Shown: piece after piece, positions 61,030 to 64,000 of the stretch
Position numbering within the stretch: position 1 is the first letter of the stretch
Layout: every line of letters starts with the position of its first letter
Origin: Candidatus Moanabacter tarae
Lineage (GTDB): Bacteria > Verrucomicrobiota > Verrucomicrobiia > Opitutales > UBA2987
Length of the DNA stretch: 64,000 bases
Assembly: GCA_003226295.1 (NCBI GenBank)
Contig: CP029803.1
Span: 664,226-728,225, forward strand
Reading direction: 5' to 3'
Made by a program: the position numbers and the translations under genes
Notes under the pieces: generated by a model
What the model was told of the DNA's origin: nothing
Database searches by the model: none
The model's input: only the letters and a program-made list of their open reading frames with translations

Positions 61030-62118
61030 ATGACAGGACAAAAACCTTATCTAATCGTCGATAGCCATTTAGACCTAGGGTTTAATGCTATTCAGGTGAA
61101 TAGGGACCTTACGATGCCGTCTAGAACCGTAAGGACTCATGACATGGAGGGGGTGCGGGAGCAGTTCGGTTCTTGTACCGTTTCTTTCCCTGATCTACGT
61201 CATGGAAATGTAGGTATTATTTTTGGAACCGTAATGTCCCGCCTTGATCCTAGGGACCGCTTATCTGGAACCGGTATGTATGATCAGTCTCAATGCTACG
61301 GGGTTGGGTCTGGACATTATGCTTTCTACAGGGCAATGGAGAAGGAAGGGATACTCCGGTTCATTACTTCAACGGATGAAATGAATGCCATTGTCCAGAC
61401 CTGGAGCAACCCGGCTCCCGATTCTCCTATAGGATTGGTTTTGGCTATGGAGAGTGCGGATCCCATTCTCGATGTGGATCAATTACCTCTCTGGTATGAT
61501 CGGGGTTTGAGAATTGTCAGCCTCTCCCACTATGGGGTGAGTTCTTATTGTCATGGGACTGGAACCGAGGGTGGGCTTCTGCCTAGAGGACGGGATCTCC
61601 TGACTGCTTTGAGGGAGGCGGGTATTATTGTCGATTTAACCCATACTACAGATCAGGCCTTTTGGGAGATAATAGAGGCCTATGATGGGCCTGTCGGAGC
61701 GACCCACCATAATTGCCGATCCTTGACTCCGGGGCAGCGTCAATTGACCGACGAAATGATTCAGGCGATCATTGAGCGAGGAGGAGTTATAGGTACAGCT
61801 TTCGATGCATGGATGTTAGACCCGAATTGGAATCCAGATCTTCCTGCTTATCAGCAGACAACAGATGCGACCCTCGCCACAGTAGTTGATCACATCGAGC
61901 ATGTTTGCCAATTAGCTGGCAACGCTCGGCATGCTTCTATAGGTACAGACCTGGATGGTGGATACGGGCAGGAGCAGTCCCCTAGAGATTTAGATACAAT
62001 AGCGGATCTCCAGAAACTGGTACCAGAGATGAAGCGACGTGGATTTGTGGAATCTGAAATCCAAGGGATCCTATCGGGGAACTGGATCCGATTACTGAAG
62101 GAGACTTGGGGTCCTTAG
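61030..62118 (+). CDS. Membrane dipeptidase (peptidase M19), second copy
   Basis: This 362-residue paralogue has the same ligand set: VDSHLD, AMESADP, DLTHTTDQ, THHNCRSL and GTDLDGG. The two copies are clearly related across their length but differ in the N-terminal lid and in many loop residues, so substrate specificities probably differ. It is probably cotranscribed with the first. It has no signal peptide. Confidence 0.92.
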   Translation: MTGQKPYLIVDSHLDLGFNAIQVNRDLTMPSRTVRTHDMEGVREQFGSCTVSFPDLRHGNVGIIFGTVMSRLDPRDRLSGTGMYDQSQCYGVGSGHYAFYRAMEKEGILRFITSTDEMNAIVQTWSNPAPDSPIGLVLAMESADPILDVDQLPLWYDRGLRIVSLSHYGVSSYCHGTGTEGGLLPRGRDLLTALREAGIIVDLTHTTDQAFWEIIEAYDGPVGATHHNCRSLTPGQRQLTDEMIQAIIERGGVIGTAFDAWMLDPNWNPDLPAYQQTTDATLATVVDHIEHVCQLAGNARHASIGTDLDGGYGQEQSPRDLDTIADLQKLVPEMKRRGFVESEIQGILSGNWIRLLKETWGP

Positions 62119-62265
62119 TCTTGGAGTCATAGGATCTCTATTAAGCAATCCACGGCGTTCCGTAGTCATCTTCGGAAACCCATATTTTTCGATTGATCTC
62201 TCTAGATATTGGGGAAATCGAAAGTCAAATTTACCTTTGCCATTTTCAGTATTAGTAAGTCAACG

Positions 62266-63390
62266 CTACTCAAAGAATCCTAAATCTTCCTTGCACGCCT
62301 CACGGGCCACATTTTCGTTCAGTGTGACGCCAAGTCCGGGACTTTCCGGGATCGTAATGTGTCCGTCTATGATTAGGTCTTGTTCTATGGTCAGCCCGTT
62401 CCACAACTCATTATCTAGGTGATGGAATTCCAAAACCTGAAAATTCTCAACTGCAGCGCAGACATGACATGCCGCTACTGTCCCAATCGGGCCAGAGATA
62501 TTATGGGGTGAGTATGGGATGTAATAAAGGTTGGCTAAATCAGCTATTTTTCGGCCTTCTAGCAATCCTCCCGATTTAGCGAGATCGGGTGAAATAATGT
62601 CTGAAGCTTGTTTCTCAATAAGTTCTCGGAATCCGTGTGCGGTATAGAAGTTTTCGCCTGTACAGATAGGAAGGGAGGTGCTTCGGGTTACCATTGCCAT
62701 AACATCGATGTTTTCCGGGGGAATGGGGTCTTCGAGCCAAAGGAGATTTAAAGATTCAAGACCCTGGGCTACTTTAAGGATGTCCGAGGGGGAGTAGAAC
62801 CAATGAGCGTCGATAAGGAGATCGGTATTCGGATGGAGTGCCTCACGAATTGTGGCTACTGCATTGACAAAAAAATCGATATTCTCGTTGCTAATGCCCC
62901 GATTATACTTGTCCCTTTGCGTCGGTTGGGGGTCTATATCAAATTTGATGGCGTCAAAGCCCCGAGCCTCCACTGCTTTTGCTTTCTCAGCCCACGACTT
63001 CGGGGTATTGTCATCACCTTCATGGCAATCATTATAGACACGAATTCGGTCGCGGAATTTGCCACCTAACAACTGCCATATAGGTACTCCAAACGACTGC
63101 CCAGTAATATCCCAAAGCGCCATCTCAATCCCGCTGATGGCACTCATGACTGCACCCTGATAGAATCCCGATGCAGACATGGCATTGCGCATGTCACGGA
63201 ACAGTTTATCTACATTGCGAGGATCTTGACCAATAAGAGGGCGCATCAACCTATGATCTACTGCGATTTGGTGTACTCCTGCTCCGTGATAGGCTTCTCC
63301 TATTCCGATGAGGCCTTCATCAGTTCGAACCTTTACCAGAACCCAAGGCATGGGCTCAAGAAGAGCTGTGCTAACACTTGTAATCTTCAT
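62266..63390 (-). CDS. Enolase-superfamily sugar-acid dehydratase (mandelate racemase group)
   Basis: This 374-residue protein has the capping domain and barrel of the mandelate racemase group. Metal ligands are Asp194 (LLIDAH), Glu220 (LWLEDP) and Glu246 (CTGEN). His196 and His296 (SPHNIS) match the acid and base of galactonate-dehydratase-like members. K149-F-D151 stands where a KxK pair occurs in racemases, which argues against racemase activity. Dehydration of a sugar acid is inferred; the exact substrate is open. Confidence 0.87.
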   Translation of the reverse strand: MKITSVSTALLEPMPWVLVKVRTDEGLIGIGEAYHGAGVHQIAVDHRLMRPLIGQDPRNVDKLFRDMRNAMSASGFYQGAVMSAISGIEMALWDITGQSFGVPIWQLLGGKFRDRIRVYNDCHEGDDNTPKSWAEKAKAVEARGFDAIKFDIDPQPTQRDKYNRGISNENIDFFVNAVATIREALHPNTDLLIDAHWFYSPSDILKVAQGLESLNLLWLEDPIPPENIDVMAMVTRSTSLPICTGENFYTAHGFRELIEKQASDIISPDLAKSGGLLEGRKIADLANLYYIPYSPHNISGPIGTVAACHVCAAVENFQVLEFHHLDNELWNGLTIEQDLIIDGHITIPESPGLGVTLNENVAREACKEDLGFFE

Positions 63391-63452
63391 GCGGTTGGAA
63401 TTTCTGAGGGGTAGTCGTAGGTTTTCGATGAGAATAAATCTTTAGTGATGAT

Positions 63453-63860
63453 CTACTCTTCCATTTTAATTTCGATTTTGCGCTTGGGTCGTTCATGTAC
63501 ATGACCTTGTCCAGGTAGTGCCATTCCTAAGCGAATAGATGGTTTTCCTCCTTTGGGGAAGATATGGTGGAAGGTGAGGGCTGGAACGAAAACAAAATCG
63601 CCGGTTTTCGCCTGGACCGGATTGTTTTCTCTTCCTTCGATTACCCAGTCGATTTCACCTTCTAGGATGACCCACCACTCATCGTAGTTGTGGCAATGGT
63701 TATCGTTTATGGTCCCGGAATTCTGGCAAATAATATTGCCATTAATATGATCGAGAGCAACAACTGACCGACTCCAGTTTGGCGGTCCCATTTCTTTTTT
63801 TACCGTTTCAAGACTGATACTGTTAAGGGCTGCGCTGAGTATTGGGTTCTGGATGGCCAT
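63453..63860 (-). CDS. Cupin-domain protein
   Basis: From ATG at 63860 (MAIQNPILSAAL), which has a good AAGGA site upstream, this is a 135-residue single cupin. The frame is open to 63932 without a clear ribosome site. Metal ligands are in NHCHNYDEWW (HxHx4E) and the second motif is DFVFVPALTFHHIFP. It lies 62 nt beyond the start of the dehydratase gene on the same strand. The role, perhaps sugar-acid sensing or isomerisation, is not determined. Confidence 0.82.
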   Translation of the reverse strand: MAIQNPILSAALNSISLETVKKEMGPPNWSRSVVALDHINGNIICQNSGTINDNHCHNYDEWWVILEGEIDWVIEGRENNPVQAKTGDFVFVPALTFHHIFPKGGKPSIRLGMALPGQGHVHERPKRKIEIKMEE

Positions 63861-64000
63861 GATTTTCCTTGGTTCAATTGTTTTGGATGTTTCTATGCTA
63901 TTAGATAGACGGTTAAGATTGGACATGGCCATCTTGAATTTTGTTTAGTGACCTGATTTCCTCAAATTCTAGACGATTTGTTCAACGGAACGGATGAGAA

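Noticed and set aside
1-64000. CRISPR arrays, insertion sequences, prophage or toxin-antitoxin genes
   Set aside because: No repeat-spacer arrays, transposases, integrases or phage structural genes were seen on either strand.

Overview
This window looks like a chromosomal segment of a free-living, probably marine, aerobic Gram-negative bacterium of the Verrucomicrobiota, most likely class Opitutae. That placement is inferred from protein character and gene order: an LptC/LptA/LptB set joined directly to HPr kinase, a NAD ligase with an insert, an IF-1 with a basic tail, and many sugar-acid, dipeptidase and PQQ enzymes. No rRNA or marker phylogeny was available to test it. About 58 protein genes and one tRNA are supported. 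There are no insertion sequences, prophage, CRISPR arrays or integrases.

Layout. 0.1-11.4 kb (minus strand): a long housekeeping run transcribed HIT hydrolase, PhoH, PgpH-type HD phosphohydrolase, YbeY, DUF502 membrane protein, RecO, a nuclease-helicase fusion, then pyrR-pyrB-pyrC with 4-nt overlaps. 12.3-15.2 kb (plus): lptC-like, lptA-like, lptB, hprK. 15.7-20 kb: dnaA, a small acidic protein of unknown role, and convergent ligA. 20.6-30 kb: an accessory stretch with a PQQ alcohol dehydrogenase and its di-heme cytochrome c, an SMP-30 lactonase, a secreted unknown, a DUF4432 sugar-epimerase-like protein, a short-chain dehydrogenase and two oligopeptide ABC ATPases without permeases. 30-38 kb: a TIG-domain lipoprotein, hemW, asd, tRNA-Val(UAC), ilvH-ilvC and hemC-hemD-trpF. 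38-45 kb (minus): korB-korA, a VOC protein, a PlsC-like acyltransferase, ffh, a Mn-type superoxide dismutase and tadA. 45-54 kb: infA, an iron-siderophore type permease and its likely ATPase 5 kb away, a TIGR01777 protein, dtd, a gamma-glutamyltransferase, an aminotransferase and fabD. 54-64 kb: an accessory catabolic region with two aldo/keto reductases, a phytanoyl-CoA dioxygenase-like protein, a GNAT-like protein, a mannonate-dehydratase-like enzyme, two tandem M19 dipeptidases, an enolase-superfamily dehydratase and a cupin.

How it fits together. Electrons from the periplasmic PQQ enzyme would pass to the adjacent cytochrome c. KorAB and SOD indicate a TCA-type, oxygen-exposed metabolism. 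The last 10 kb and the 23-28 kb stretch look like sugar-acid and peptide scavenging functions.

Most unusual observations: (1) a 15-codon in-frame block shared, in inverted orientation, between the aldo/keto reductase at 53.9 kb and the PhyH-like oxygenase at 55.3 kb, with 14 of 15 residues identical but mostly synonymous codon differences; (2) a PQQ dehydrogenase with the Asp-x-Asp lanthanide signature but an Asp at the usual metal-ligand Glu and no vicinal Cys-Cys; (3) a RecB-like nuclease fused to an iron-sulfur XPD/DinG helicase; (4) a 14-bp perfect inverted repeat immediately after the start codon of the first gene of the housekeeping run; (5) a tRNA-Val gene 21 nt upstream of the valine-pathway gene ilvH.
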